This document shows, in pieces, positions 25,318 to 33,743 of a DNA stretch of 64,000 bases (position 1 is the stretch's first letter; every line of letters starts with the position of its first letter). Made by a program: the position numbers and the translations under genes. Where the stretch lies: assembly GCF_002879855.1 (NCBI RefSeq), contig NZ_PNYB01000003.1, positions 1-64,000 of the forward strand. The letters run 5' to 3'. The notes below the pieces were generated by a model. That model saw nothing but the letters and a program-made list of their open reading frames with translations. It did not search any database and had not been told where the DNA came from. The DNA is from Trinickia soli. GTDB lineage: Bacteria > Pseudomonadota > Gammaproteobacteria > Burkholderiales > Burkholderiaceae.

Positions 25318-25619
25318 GACTCATTTCCCTCGGTTGCGATGTCGCTGTCGGCATGCGCCGACGCTCGTTGACTGTGTACGAGTGCGGCCAGCGTGTTGAT
25401 CGAGCGAAAGTGCTCGCGTGTGCGCTCGTCGTTGGCCGCGATGGTCAACGCATAGCGCTTGCGCAACACGATGCCGATTTCGAGCGCGTCGATCGAATCG
25501 AGCCCGACGCCATTCGTGTCGAACAGCGGGGCATCGTCGTCGATATCGTCGGGACGCAGATCTTCGAGGTCAAGCGCCTCGATCAATAATTGCTTAATCT
25601 CGAGTTTTAAAGAATCCAT
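25314..25619 (-). CDS. Acyl carrier protein 1 of the APE locus
   Basis: Carrier protein of 101 aa with the phosphopantetheine serine at 42 in GVGLDSIDALEIG. The C-terminal tail of about 20 residues is polar and longer than a minimal ACP. The ATG at 25619 is chosen because the ACP helix I begins directly there (MDSLKLEIKQLL); it overlaps the acyltransferase gene by 26 bases. It pairs with the ACP encoded immediately downstream. Confidence 0.92.
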   Translation of the reverse strand: MDSLKLEIKQLLIEALDLEDLRPDDIDDDAPLFDTNGVGLDSIDALEIGIVLRKRYALTIAANDERTREHFRSINTLAALVHSQRASAHADSDIATEGNES

Positions 25620-26400
25620 AAGCGAACAGATGCTCGGTGATGTGTGCTTGAACGGCATGCGTGACCACGCGCGCGGCTGCGGCTTGCGGCGCGTCATCGG
25701 CCGTGAGATGGCGGGGTAGGAGCGGCTCGAGTACGGCAACGCGCATGCGAAATGGCCGCGACGGTACGTGATACCAGCGCAGTTGCTTCGTGAAGGCGGG
25801 CGGATCGCAATCGATCAGGACGGGCAGAATCGGAATACCGGCCGCAAGCGCGATATGGGCGAACCCACGCGAGAACGGATGAAGGCGATCTTCGCCGGGG
25901 CTACGCGTACCCTCGGGAAAGACGATCATCGTGTAGCCGGCGGCGAGTTGACGCGCCCCCGCCTCGATCAATGCGACTGGATCGGCGTTGCTGACATACT
26001 GCGCGGCGCGCACGATGCCCCAAAAGCAAGGGTTGCCCCAATGGGCATTCTTGACGACGCAACAAGCGCGCGGCGTGAGCGCGAGCAGGACCACCACATC
26101 GAGGTAAGTGGGATGGTTCGCAACGACGATGATCGGCCGGCGCGCGTTCAGCGCCGCCGCGCCGGCCACGTCGAGCGTCATCACGCCGACCGCCTGGAGC
26201 AGCGAGACGAGCACACGAAAGAAGCCGTGAATCACCGCCGCGACTAAGCGTTGGCTCGAAGCGCGATGCGGCCATAGCCACGCAAAGGGAAACACGAGCA
26301 CGGAAAACAAGACGCCACAGGCGCCGAAGGCGCCCAGCGCAATGCCCGTGGCGACGAGGCGCCACGCGCGCTCGATACCCGCCATCACTCGGCTCTTCAT
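25594..26400 (-). CDS. PlsC-like 1-acylglycerol-3-phosphate-type acyltransferase (ApeD-like)
   Basis: Membrane-associated acyltransferase of 268 aa. An N-terminal hydrophobic anchor (about residues 12-38) is followed by the catalytic H-X4-D box NHPTYLD near residue 94 and the acyl-acceptor motif FPEGTRSPGE near 160. It would act at the inner face of the cytoplasmic membrane in building the lipid anchor of the polyene. It is second in the operon, overlapping the KS-like gene by four bases. Confidence 0.87.
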   Translation of the reverse strand: MKSRVMAGIERAWRLVATGIALGAFGACGVLFSVLVFPFAWLWPHRASSQRLVAAVIHGFFRVLVSLLQAVGVMTLDVAGAAALNARRPIIVVANHPTYLDVVVLLALTPRACCVVKNAHWGNPCFWGIVRAAQYVSNADPVALIEAGARQLAAGYTMIVFPEGTRSPGEDRLHPFSRGFAHIALAAGIPILPVLIDCDPPAFTKQLRWYHVPSRPFRMRVAVLEPLLPRHLTADDAPQAAAARVVTHAVQAHITEHLFAYGFFKTRD

Positions 26401-27089
26401 GCAGTGCCGCCCTCACGCAATGACCAGTGCCAGCGCCGGCCGAGCCCTTGCCACATCGCCCCGGCGCGTGCCGAGAGGCCGTGCCGGACCGCCTCCCCTT
26501 GCGTCGCAAACGAGGGCGTGAGGTCAGCCGCGAGCGCCGGGCCGGCCGCGCACTCCAACTGCGCGCGCGCACCACGATCGAGCAAGATGCCCAGTGCGCC
26601 GGCCGGCACCTCATCGTCGACGGGGCCATAGCGATCGTCCGCCGGCTCGTCCGCATAGACCACAAGCACCGGCGTGCCCGGATCGGCGCGGTATTGAGCG
26701 TATGCCTCGAGCAAGGCGTAGCCGAGCGTCTCCGCGCCGGCAGAAATCGCCGTCGCGGGCGACGTATCACGGCGCAGGATGCTGTAGACACCCGCCATCG
26801 CATTGAGCACAGACAAACTGAAGGCGGTGGGGGAAACCGGCTGATTCGCCACGAGATCCTCGAGCATGCCGGTGGTACGGCGCAATTCGCCATGACGCGA
26901 AGCGAACACGAGCCGCACGACGTCGTGGTCGGCTGCGCAATCGTGCGCAACCCGCAGCGCCATCTTCGAGAGCGCGCTCAAGCGTCGACGCACGAGCGGC
27001 TCGACGAAAGCGATATCGGGCGTGGCCGTTGCGCCGTCCGGCCAAGATGACCACCGGGCAACCGGAATAGTCCAGCGCAGATCTAGCAT
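26397..27089 (-). CDS. Short KS-like protein, candidate chain-length factor (ApeC-like)
   Basis: First gene of the long minus-strand operon, 230 aa. It resembles the N-terminal half of ketosynthases (VFASRHGELRRTTGMLEDL, then SPTAFSLSVLNAMAGVYSI) but where the catalytic Cys should be it reads ATAISAGAETLG, so it is not expected to condense. Proteins of this kind in aryl polyene clusters pair with a full KS as a chain-length factor. The start has no strong ribosome-binding site in view, so the exact N-terminus is less certain. Confidence 0.85.
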   Translation of the reverse strand: MLDLRWTIPVARWSSWPDGATATPDIAFVEPLVRRRLSALSKMALRVAHDCAADHDVVRLVFASRHGELRRTTGMLEDLVANQPVSPTAFSLSVLNAMAGVYSILRRDTSPATAISAGAETLGYALLEAYAQYRADPGTPVLVVYADEPADDRYGPVDDEVPAGALGILLDRGARAQLECAAGPALAADLTPSFATQGEAVRHGLSARAGAMWQGLGRRWHWSLREGGTA

Positions 27090-27489
27090 GTCGTTGTTCG
27101 CTTTCGAATCAAAACCGCCGGCCGCCCGGCGTAAAGATGCGAACGACGAAAGCCTTTACGGCACCCGCGCGTACCACACCCCGAGTTGGTCAATATTCTT
27201 GTTGAGGTTACCCGGGGCATAACAGCACCGCCTTCACCCGAGGGCGAAGGCCTTTCAGTTATTTTTCGATTCGATTGCAGGCGTCCCGGAAACCGCCGGA
27301 CGAAATATTACTGAAAATTGGATCTTAAAAACAGCATTGACCGTAGTCGTATCATTCACGCGACGTTTATCCGTCGCTCTCGTTCGTCGCTTCGCCCCCA
27401 TGCCGCGCCGGGCCGGTCGCCCTTCCGGGCCTGCCCGGCGGCACCTCGGAACAGTTACCGAACATTCACGCAAACGACGGCGCACCGTG
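27090..27489. promoter_or_regulatory. Leader and promoter region of the aryl polyene operon
   Basis: About 400 bases without a convincing gene. It is AT-rich around 27300-27360, unlike its surroundings. Read on the minus strand it holds a 9-bp hairpin with a CTCG loop at 27230-27251 (stem GCCTTCGCC/GGTGAAGGC, one G-U pair), a 7-bp inverted repeat CGTAAAG/CTTTACG (27130-27136 and 27154-27160), and a possible -10 TAATAT at 27305-27310 without a good -35. The hairpin is better paired on the minus strand than on the plus, which suggests it belongs to the operon's 5' leader. Confidence 0.4.
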
Positions 27490-27490
27490 C

Positions 27491-27496
27491 TAGAAT
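27491..27496 (+). promoter_or_regulatory. Promoter -10 upstream of the Mn2+ riboswitch
   Basis: TAGAAT lies just before the riboswitch, placing a transcription start near base 27502-27505. The -35 region is weak (TTCACG at 27465-27470, spacing 20). Confidence 0.45.
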
Positions 27497-27499
27497 CCG

Positions 27500-27683
27500 C
27501 CCCTCATTGGGGAGTAGCCGCCCCGCCGCGTCCGCTGTATCGCGGCGATTGAAAACCAATCGTCCATTCGGGTCCGCCTCGTTCGATCCACAGCGCGCAC
27601 GCATCGCGGGGGTGTCCGTCAACATACTTGGCTCGCACACAGCCATGGCGGGCACAGCCTTTGGCCTGGCGAGACCGATGACT
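27500..27683 (+). ncRNA. yybP-ykoY manganese riboswitch
   Basis: The conserved blocks of the yybP-ykoY element are present in order: TTGGGGAGTAGCC at 27508-27520, GTCAACATACTTGGCT at about 27618-27634, and TGGCGAGACC at 27667-27676. A short closing stem can form between TCAT (27504-27507) and ATGA (27678-27681). This class senses Mn2+ and commonly controls manganese exporters and UPF0016 proteins, as here. A downstream 11-bp stem with one mismatch (27686-27696 with 27709-27719) has no T-tract, so control is more likely at translation or by Rho than by an intrinsic terminator. Confidence 0.85.
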
Positions 27684-27763
27684 TTCGCGCACACCGCTTT
27701 TTAGGGCCCGGTGGGCGCGACGGTCGTCGCTCGCACACATCTCGGCCCGAGGAAGATCATCAC

Positions 27764-28336
27764 GTGGAACAAGCCTTTCTCGTCTCGACGGGAGCCGTCG
27801 CGCTCGCCGAAATCGGCGATAAAACCCAACTCTTGTCGCTGGTGCTTGCCGCTCGGTATCGCAAGCCGATACCGATCATGCTCGGCGTACTCGTCGCGAC
27901 GCTCGCCAATCACGCGTGCGCCGGCGCGATCGGGGCGTGGCTCGGCGCGCTCGTCACGCCGGAAATCATGCGCTGGGCGCTCGGCATTTCATTCGTCGTC
28001 ATGGGTGTGTGGGTGCTCGTGCCCGACAAGTTGGACCCGAGCGAAACGAACGTCGGACGCAGCCACCTGGGCGTGTTCGGCACGACGCTCGCCACGTTTT
28101 TTCTAGCCGAGATGGGCGACAAGACCCAGCTCGCCACCGTCGCCCTCGCCGCTCGCTTCCATGATTTTTTTGGCGTGGTGGCCGGCACCACGCTGGGCAT
28201 GATGCTGGCGAACGTGCCGGCGATCCTGCTCGGCGAACGCTTCGCTCATAAGCTGCCGACCAAGGCCGTGCATGCGGTTGCCGCGGTCTTGTTCGTCGTG
28301 CTCGGCGCGCTCGCGTTCATTCGCGCCGGCGCCTGA
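27764..28336 (+). CDS. GDT1/UPF0016 (TMEM165) family membrane transporter, probable Mn2+ exporter
   Basis: The 190-aa inner-membrane protein has six hydrophobic helices in two repeats, each bearing the family motif E-x-G-D-K-T-Q (EIGDKTQLL near residue 15, EMGDKTQLA near 108). Members transport divalent cations, and bacterial versions under yybP-ykoY control export manganese. The start is GTG at 27764 with a GAGGAAGA ribosome-binding site. The riboswitch upstream supports the manganese role. Confidence 0.9.
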   Translation: MEQAFLVSTGAVALAEIGDKTQLLSLVLAARYRKPIPIMLGVLVATLANHACAGAIGAWLGALVTPEIMRWALGISFVVMGVWVLVPDKLDPSETNVGRSHLGVFGTTLATFFLAEMGDKTQLATVALAARFHDFFGVVAGTTLGMMLANVPAILLGERFAHKLPTKAVHAVAAVLFVVLGALAFIRAGA

Positions 28337-28377
28337 GTCCACGATCCGGCTGCGCGGCGCCTCGCAGCGAAGATACG

Positions 28378-28410
28378 TCGCAGATTTAGTCGCAGATTTA
28401 GTCGCAGATA
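28378..28410. repeat. 12-bp tandem repeat, nearly three copies
   Basis: The unit TCGCAGATTTAG is repeated twice exactly, followed by a partial third copy, in the space between the transporter and the convergent lipoprotein gene. No function is evident; it lies outside coding sequence. Confidence 0.8.
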
Positions 28411-28475
28411 GGCGCCGCCCGGCAGTACAACCACGCGGGCGGCTCGCTCCGTCATCGACATTCGTCTTACTTCGT

Positions 28476-29153
28476 TTACTGCGGCGCGGCGCCGGGGGCC
28501 GGCGGCGCAGTGACCGGCACTTCGTTGGTCAGCACTGCCTCGCGCTTGTCATGACGAATCCGCACCGTACGCACGACCCCGTTGCCGAGCGGAAAATCGG
28601 CCAGCGCGCTGCGCGCGAGATACGGCATCGCATGCACAAGCGACCTGTCCTCACTCGTATTGCGAGCCGTGACGTTATAGACCTCTTTGCCCGAAGCGCG
28701 CTCGGTGATACGAATCCCGAGCGTGTGCGTGAACACCGGGTAGCTCTGGGTGACGTAATCGGGCGGGAACGGTCCGAACGGCCCCCACGGATTGAGCGGG
28801 CGCCAGTACGGGCCCGGCCACGGATTTCCGTAGAAGACCGGTTGCGTGACCGTCACCGTATCGCCGTGCGTCGAGTAGCTCAGGCCGACGCGGTAGTGCG
28901 CCTGCGCATCGGGCACCTGCCGGAAGGCATCCGCCTCCAATTCGTTGGCGACGAGCTGCTCGTAGGTGGCCTGCTCGATGCTGTTTTGCTGCGCGGCGGT
29001 GCGCGCGAAGGCGTAAGTGCGCGTCGCATCGCTGCCGCTCCAGTTCGAAAACGCCGTCACCTGCGTCGACACGTAGGTCGTACAGCCCGACAGCAATGCC
29101 GTCACCGCCGCCGTCGCCGGTACGACCGCACGCCACATTCGCTCCCACTTCAT
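28476..29153 (-). CDS. DUF4136-type outer-membrane lipoprotein
   Basis: The 225-aa protein has a lipoprotein signal ending in LLSGC (Cys at about residue 24) followed by a DUF4136-like domain (TYAFARTAAQ, then ELEADAFRQV and YRVGLSYSTHGD). A low-complexity Pro/Gly/Trp segment lies in the middle (NPWPGPYWRPLNPWGPFG). Lipoproteins of this family are common in Burkholderia; function unknown. It diverges from pepN, with about 200 bases between. Confidence 0.82.
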   Translation of the reverse strand: MKWERMWRAVVPATAAVTALLSGCTTYVSTQVTAFSNWSGSDATRTYAFARTAAQQNSIEQATYEQLVANELEADAFRQVPDAQAHYRVGLSYSTHGDTVTVTQPVFYGNPWPGPYWRPLNPWGPFGPFPPDYVTQSYPVFTHTLGIRITERASGKEVYNVTARNTSEDRSLVHAMPYLARSALADFPLGNGVVRTVRIRHDKREAVLTNEVPVTAPPAPGAAPQ

Positions 29154-29355
29154 CTCGTTGTCCTCGCGTATTTCGTCGACCCCCGCGCATGCCCCGCGCG
29201 AATGGCCGATGATAACGCCGACCGAGTCCCGCTTCCAAAGTCGGCAAAGCTTTCGGCATATCCGCGCGCGCCTTTGTACAATGGACGACTACCCTCGCGC
29301 GAGGCGCCCTCACCCGGGCACGCGAGCCGAAACCGGTTTCTTTCATCCATCCGCC

Positions 29356-32052
29356 ATGTCCGATACCGCCAATCCCGCTGTGATCCGCCGGGCCGACTAT
29401 GCAGCGCCCGCTTTCCTCGTCGATTCCGTCGCCCTCGAGTTCGATCTCGCGCCCGAGCGCACCGTCGTCAAGAACACGATGCGCCTGCGACGCAATCCGG
29501 ACGCGACGCCCGGCTCGCGTCTCGAATTGATGGGCGAAGCGCTCGCGTTCATCGGCGCGGCGATCGACGGCAAGGCGCTCGCAGCAGGCGCTGTGCGCGC
29601 ACACGAACACGGCCTGTCGATCGGCGATGTGCCCGATGCCTTCGAACTCGTCATCGAGAGCACGTGCAATCCCGTCGAGAACACGACACTCTCGGGACTG
29701 TACGTATCGAGCGGCAACTTCTTCACGCAGTGCGAAGCCGAAGGCTTCCGCCGCATCACCTACTTTTTCGACCGCCCCGACGTCATGGCGACCTACACGG
29801 TCACCCTGCGCGCAGACAAATCGGCCTACCCCGTGCTGCTCTCGAACGGCAATCTCGTCGAGGAAGGTGAACTGGCCGACGGCCGCCACTTCGCGAAATG
29901 GGAGGACCCGTTCAAGAAGCCCTGTTATCTGTTCGCGCTCGTCGCGGGTAAGCTCGTCGCGCTCGAAGAGCGTATCCGCTCGCGTTCCGGCAAGGACAAG
30001 CTGCTGCAGGTCTGGGTCGAGCCGCATGACCTCGACAAGACGCGGCATGCGATGGATTCGCTGATCCACTCGATTCACTGGGACGAAGAACGCTTCGGCC
30101 TCGAACTCGATCTTGACCGCTTCATGATCGTGGCCGTCAGCGATTTCAACATGGGCGCGATGGAGAACAAAGGGCTCAACATCTTCAACACGAAGTATGT
30201 GCTCGCCAATCCGGAAACGGCCACCGACACCGATTTCTCGAACGTCGAAGCCGTAGTCGGCCACGAGTACTTCCACAACTGGACGGGCAACCGCGTGACT
30301 TGCCGCGACTGGTTCCAGTTGAGCTTGAAGGAAGGGCTCACCGTGTTTCGCGATCAGGAATTCTCGTCCGACATGCAAGGCGGCGCGACCGACGAAACGG
30401 CACGCGCGGTCAAGCGGATCGAGGACGTGCGCGTGCTGCGTCAAATGCAGTTCGCCGAAGACGCAGGCCCGATGGCACATCCGGTTCGACCCGAAAGCTA
30501 TGTGGAGATCAACAACTTCTACACGATGACCGTCTACGAGAAAGGCGCCGAAGTCGTGCGGATGTACCAAACGCTGTTCGGCCGCGAAGGCTTCCGGCGC
30601 GGCATGGATCTCTACTTCAAGCGTCACGACGGGCAAGCCGTCACCTGCGACGACTTCCGCCATGCAATGGCCGACGCCAACGGTCGCGACCTCGCTCAGT
30701 TCGAACGCTGGTATAGCCAGGCGGGCACGCCGCGCGTTTCCGTGCGAACCGCGTACGACGCAGCGACGCAGCGCTACAGCATCACCCTTGCGCAGAGCTA
30801 CGGCGACGCCGCGCCCGCCGCCCGCGAAACGCAAACGGGTCCGCTGTTGATTCCGTTCGCGATCGGCCTCATCGGCAGGGATGGCAAGGACATCGCGCTG
30901 CGCCTCGAAGGCGAAAGGAGCGAAACGGGCACGACGCGCGTGATCGAACTGACGGAGCCGGAACAAACGTTTACGTTCGTCGACATCAAGGAAGCGCCCC
31001 TGCCTTCTCTGCTGCGTAACTTCTCGGCGCCGGTCATCGTCGAATACGACTACACCAACGACGAGCTCGCCTTCCTGCTTGCGCACGACAGCGATCCGTT
31101 CAACCGTTGGGAAGCGGGTCAGCGGCTCGCCACGCGCGAGCTGCTGGCGTTGGCTGCCCGCGCAGCCGCCGGCGAATCGCTTTCGCTCGACGATTCGTTC
31201 GTCGCCGCCTTTGCGCGCGTGCTGACCGACGAGTCGCTTTCGCCCGCATTCCGCGAGCTCGCCATGATGCTGCCTTCGGAAGCTTATCTGGCCGAGCAGA
31301 TGGAGCAAGCCGATCCGGCAGCCGTGCATGCCGCGCGTCAGTTCGCGCGCAAGCGCCTCGCCACGGCGCTCAAAAACGAATGGCTGGCGATTTATGAGCG
31401 CCACGTCACGCCAGGCGCCTATGAACCTACGCCGCAAGCGGCCGGCCAACGGGCCTTGAAGAATCTCGCGCTCGCGTACCTTGCCGAGCTCGACGATCCC
31501 GCCGACGCCGTGCGGCTCGCCAATGCGCAATACGACAGCGCGAACAACATGACCGATCGCGCCGCGGCACTCGCGGCGCTGCTCGCCGCCTCGGCAACGG
31601 CCGGCGCCGGTGTGGCCGAACCCGCGCTCGACCAGTTCTACCGCCGCTTCGAGAAAGAGCCGCTCGTCATCGACAAGTGGTTCGCGCTGCAGGCCACGCA
31701 GCGCGGCAGCGCGAAGCATCGCGTCATCGACGTCGTACGCAGGTTGATGGCGCATCCGGCGTTCACGCTGCGCAATCCGAATCGGGCGCGATCGCTGATC
31801 TTCAGCTTCTGCGCGGCGAACCCGGCCCAGTTCCACGCTGTTGACGGCTCGGGCTACGCATACTGGGCCGAGCAGGTGGTGGCGCTCGACTCCCTCAATC
31901 CGCAGGTCGCCGCGCGGCTCGCCCGCTCGCTCGAACTGTGGCGGCGCTACACGCCCGCGCTGGGCGATCAGATGCGGGCGGCGCTCGAGCGCGTGGCGGC
32001 TCAGGTCAAGTCGCGCGACGTCAGGGAAATCGTCGAAAAGGCACTCGCATAG
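29356..32052 (+). CDS. pepN: Aminopeptidase N (M1 family)
   Basis: Zinc metallopeptidase that removes N-terminal residues from peptides in the cytosol. The 898-aa protein has the exopeptidase signature GAMEN and the zinc-binding HEYFH (His303, His307) with the third ligand Glu in KEGLTVF. Length agrees with the proteobacterial PepN family (870-900). The ATG at 29356 begins MSDTANPAVIRRADY, the normal N-terminus; the frame is open upstream but without family-like sequence. A strong intrinsic terminator follows the gene. Confidence 0.95.
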   Translation: MSDTANPAVIRRADYAAPAFLVDSVALEFDLAPERTVVKNTMRLRRNPDATPGSRLELMGEALAFIGAAIDGKALAAGAVRAHEHGLSIGDVPDAFELVIESTCNPVENTTLSGLYVSSGNFFTQCEAEGFRRITYFFDRPDVMATYTVTLRADKSAYPVLLSNGNLVEEGELADGRHFAKWEDPFKKPCYLFALVAGKLVALEERIRSRSGKDKLLQVWVEPHDLDKTRHAMDSLIHSIHWDEERFGLELDLDRFMIVAVSDFNMGAMENKGLNIFNTKYVLANPETATDTDFSNVEAVVGHEYFHNWTGNRVTCRDWFQLSLKEGLTVFRDQEFSSDMQGGATDETARAVKRIEDVRVLRQMQFAEDAGPMAHPVRPESYVEINNFYTMTVYEKGAEVVRMYQTLFGREGFRRGMDLYFKRHDGQAVTCDDFRHAMADANGRDLAQFERWYSQAGTPRVSVRTAYDAATQRYSITLAQSYGDAAPAARETQTGPLLIPFAIGLIGRDGKDIALRLEGERSETGTTRVIELTEPEQTFTFVDIKEAPLPSLLRNFSAPVIVEYDYTNDELAFLLAHDSDPFNRWEAGQRLATRELLALAARAAAGESLSLDDSFVAAFARVLTDESLSPAFRELAMMLPSEAYLAEQMEQADPAAVHAARQFARKRLATALKNEWLAIYERHVTPGAYEPTPQAAGQRALKNLALAYLAELDDPADAVRLANAQYDSANNMTDRAAALAALLAASATAGAGVAEPALDQFYRRFEKEPLVIDKWFALQATQRGSAKHRVIDVVRRLMAHPAFTLRNPNRARSLIFSFCAANPAQFHAVDGSGYAYWAEQVVALDSLNPQVAARLARSLELWRRYTPALGDQMRAALERVAAQVKSRDVREIVEKALA

Positions 32053-32115
32053 GTCGACGTCCGACGCGGCGCGACGGCGGGAAACCCTTCCTGCCACGCG
32101 CCACGCGGGTCCGCA

Positions 32116-32142
32116 AACGGCGCTGCGGCGCCGTTTTTTTTT
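32116..32142 (+). terminator. Intrinsic terminator after pepN
   Basis: Perfect 8-bp stem AACGGCGC/GCGCCGTT with a TGCG loop, followed by a run of T (32134-32142). It separates pepN from fbp. Confidence 0.93.
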
Positions 32143-32268
32143 CGTACACGAATGGCCGAACGCACGGCTGGACAGGCATCGAAGCGTACGCCTGCTTACA
32201 AAAACGCGCGGTCAAGCCGCGGGCCGCGGGTAAAATCGTCGCATTCCCATGGCTTTCGGAGCACCGCA

Positions 32269-33285
32269 ATGTCTTTGCAACGTCGCACCACACTGACCAA
32301 ATACCTGATCGAGCAGCAACGAGAGACGAACAATCTGCCGGCCGACCTGCGCCTTTTGATCGAGGTCGTCGCGCGCGCCTGTAAGCTCATCAGCTATCAC
32401 GTGAGCAAGGGCGCGCTCGGTGAAGCGCTCGGCACCGCGGGTACCGAGAACGTGCAAGGCGAAGTGCAAAAGAAGCTCGATGTGCTGTCGAACGAAATTC
32501 TGCTCGACGCCAACGAGTGGGGCGGTAACCTCGCCGCCATGGCGTCGGAGGAGATGGAGACCCTGTTCCCGATTCCTTCGAACTACCCGCGCGGCGAATA
32601 TCTGCTCGTGTTCGATCCGCTCGACGGCTCCTCGAACATCGACGTCAACGTCTCGATCGGCACGATCTTCTCGGTCCTGCGTTGCCCGGACGGCCAGGAG
32701 GCGACCGAAGAGTCGTTCCTGCAGCCGGGCCGGCAGCAGGTCGCGGCAGGCTATGCGGTTTATGGGCCGCAAACGGTGTTCGTGCTGACGACGGGTAACG
32801 GCGTGAATTGCTTCACGCTCGACCGCGAACTCGGATCGTGGGTGCTGACCCACAGCAACCTGCGCATTGCGGAAGACACGCGCGAGTATGCGATCAACGC
32901 GTCGAACCAGCGCCATTGGTACGAGCCCGTGCAACGGTACGTGGGCGAGTTGCTGGCCGGCAAGACGGGGCCGCGCCAGAGCGACTTCAACACGCGCTGG
33001 GTAGCGTCGATGGTGGCCGATGTCCACCGCATTCTGAACCGCGGCGGCATCTTCATGTACCCGGCCGACAAGCGCACGCCCGACAAGCCCGGCAAGCTGC
33101 GGCTGATGTACGAAGCGAACCCGATGGCATTCATCGTCGAACAGGCCGGCGGTGCGGCGACGAACGGCGTCCAACGCATTCTCGACATCGAGCCCAAGAG
33201 CCTGCACGAGCGCGTGGCCGTGTACCTTGGCTCGAAGAACGAAGTGGAGCGCGTCACGCGCTATCACCAAGAGGAAAAAAAATGA
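32269..33285 (+). CDS. fbp: Fructose-1,6-bisphosphatase class I
   Basis: Gluconeogenic enzyme, 338 aa. The metal-binding motif [12 protein letters not shown] at about residue 118 and the C-terminal [13 protein letters not shown] segment identify the class I family. The ATG at 32269 gives the normal N-terminus ([13 protein letters not shown]). TAAAAT at 32231-32236 is a possible -10 element. It ends 60 bases before tRNA-Thr, whose own promoter lies in the gap. Confidence 0.94.
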   Translation: MSLQRRTTLTKYLIEQQRETNNLPADLRLLIEVVARACKLISYHVSKGALGEALGTAGTENVQGEVQKKLDVLSNEILLDANEWGGNLAAMASEEMETLFPIPSNYPRGEYLLVFDPLDGSSNIDVNVSIGTIFSVLRCPDGQEATEESFLQPGRQQVAAGYAVYGPQTVFVLTTGNGVNCFTLDRELGSWVLTHSNLRIAEDTREYAINASNQRHWYEPVQRYVGELLAGKTGPRQSDFNTRWVASMVADVHRILNRGGIFMYPADKRTPDKPGKLRLMYEANPMAFIVEQAGGAATNGVQRILDIEPKSLHERVAVYLGSKNEVERVTRYHQEEKK

Positions 33286-33295
33286 CCAAAGGGGC

Positions 33296-33325
33296 TTGCG
33301 CACCGGCGCAAAGTGTCTCTATAAT
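33296..33325 (+). promoter_or_regulatory. Sigma-70 promoter of tRNA-Thr
   Basis: TTGCGC (33296-33301), an 18-base spacer and a consensus TATAAT (33320-33325), 21 bases before the mature tRNA 5' end. Confidence 0.8.
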
Positions 33326-33345
33326 CGCGTTTCTCTGATGTTGAT

Positions 33346-33421
33346 GCCGGAATAGCTCAGACGGTAGAGCAGCGCATTCGTAATGCGAAGGTCGGGGGTT
33401 CGATTCCTCTTTCCGGCACCA
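33346..33421 (+). tRNA. tRNA-Thr (anticodon CGT)
   Basis: A 76-base cloverleaf with acceptor GCCGGAA/TTCCGGC, CCA encoded, anticodon loop TTCGTAA reading CGT, and a T-loop with GTTCGATTC. It lies between fbp and the accessory patch carrying the DUF3800 remnant. Confidence 0.95.
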
Positions 33422-33433
33422 CAAGATTCAAGC

Positions 33434-33464
33434 AAAAAGCCCAGTCCTCGTGACTGGGCTTTTT
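33434..33464 (+). terminator. Intrinsic terminator after tRNA-Thr
   Basis: Perfect 13-bp stem AAAAAGCCCAGTC/GACTGGGCTTTTT with a 5-base loop, ending in a T-rich tract, 12 bases after the tRNA. Confidence 0.93.
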
Positions 33465-33699
33465 GTTTTCCGGAGTCCATGCTAACTGGATTTGATAAAC
33501 GAGAGCACGGCGATCGGCTCGGTTAGCACCTCCCGTCACCCTCCCTATGCCGCAAAGCGTCCGCTCGGACGAGCCACCGTTACTCAGCACGAATGGATTG
33601 CGTTTTTGGTGAAAAGCTGGTACTGATTTCGGCGAGTCGGGAGTGCCGTGAAGTTGCGACGCGTTGGACGATTGCTCCACTTGGCTTACCAAATACGAC

Positions 33700-33725
33700 G
33701 GGCTGCTGCGGCAGCCCGTTTTTAT
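33700..33725 (+). terminator. Intrinsic terminator inside the accessory patch
   Basis: Stem CGGGCTGC/GCAGCCCG with a TGCG loop, followed by TTTTTATTTTT. It lies just before the DUF3800 remnant, so it may be the 3' end of a lost gene. The 235 bases before it (33465-33699) show no recognisable gene. Confidence 0.75.
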
Positions 33726-33743
33726 TTTTGCAGCGGAAAATGC

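Noticed and set aside
27230..27251. Intrinsic terminator on the plus strand
   Set aside because: The stem contains an A-C mismatch in plus-strand RNA and there is no plus-strand gene upstream; pairing is better on the minus strand, so it was treated as a leader hairpin.
28675..32097. Very long open frame on the minus strand opposite pepN (and similar ones opposite xdhB, spoT and others)
   Set aside because: These follow from the high GC at third codon positions of the real gene; they are Arg/Ala/His-rich, have no domain and lie fully antisense to a well-identified protein.
33357..33692. Antisense ORF across tRNA-Thr
   Set aside because: It reads the complement of the tRNA (the familiar GIEPPTFALRMRC string) and is a common annotation error.
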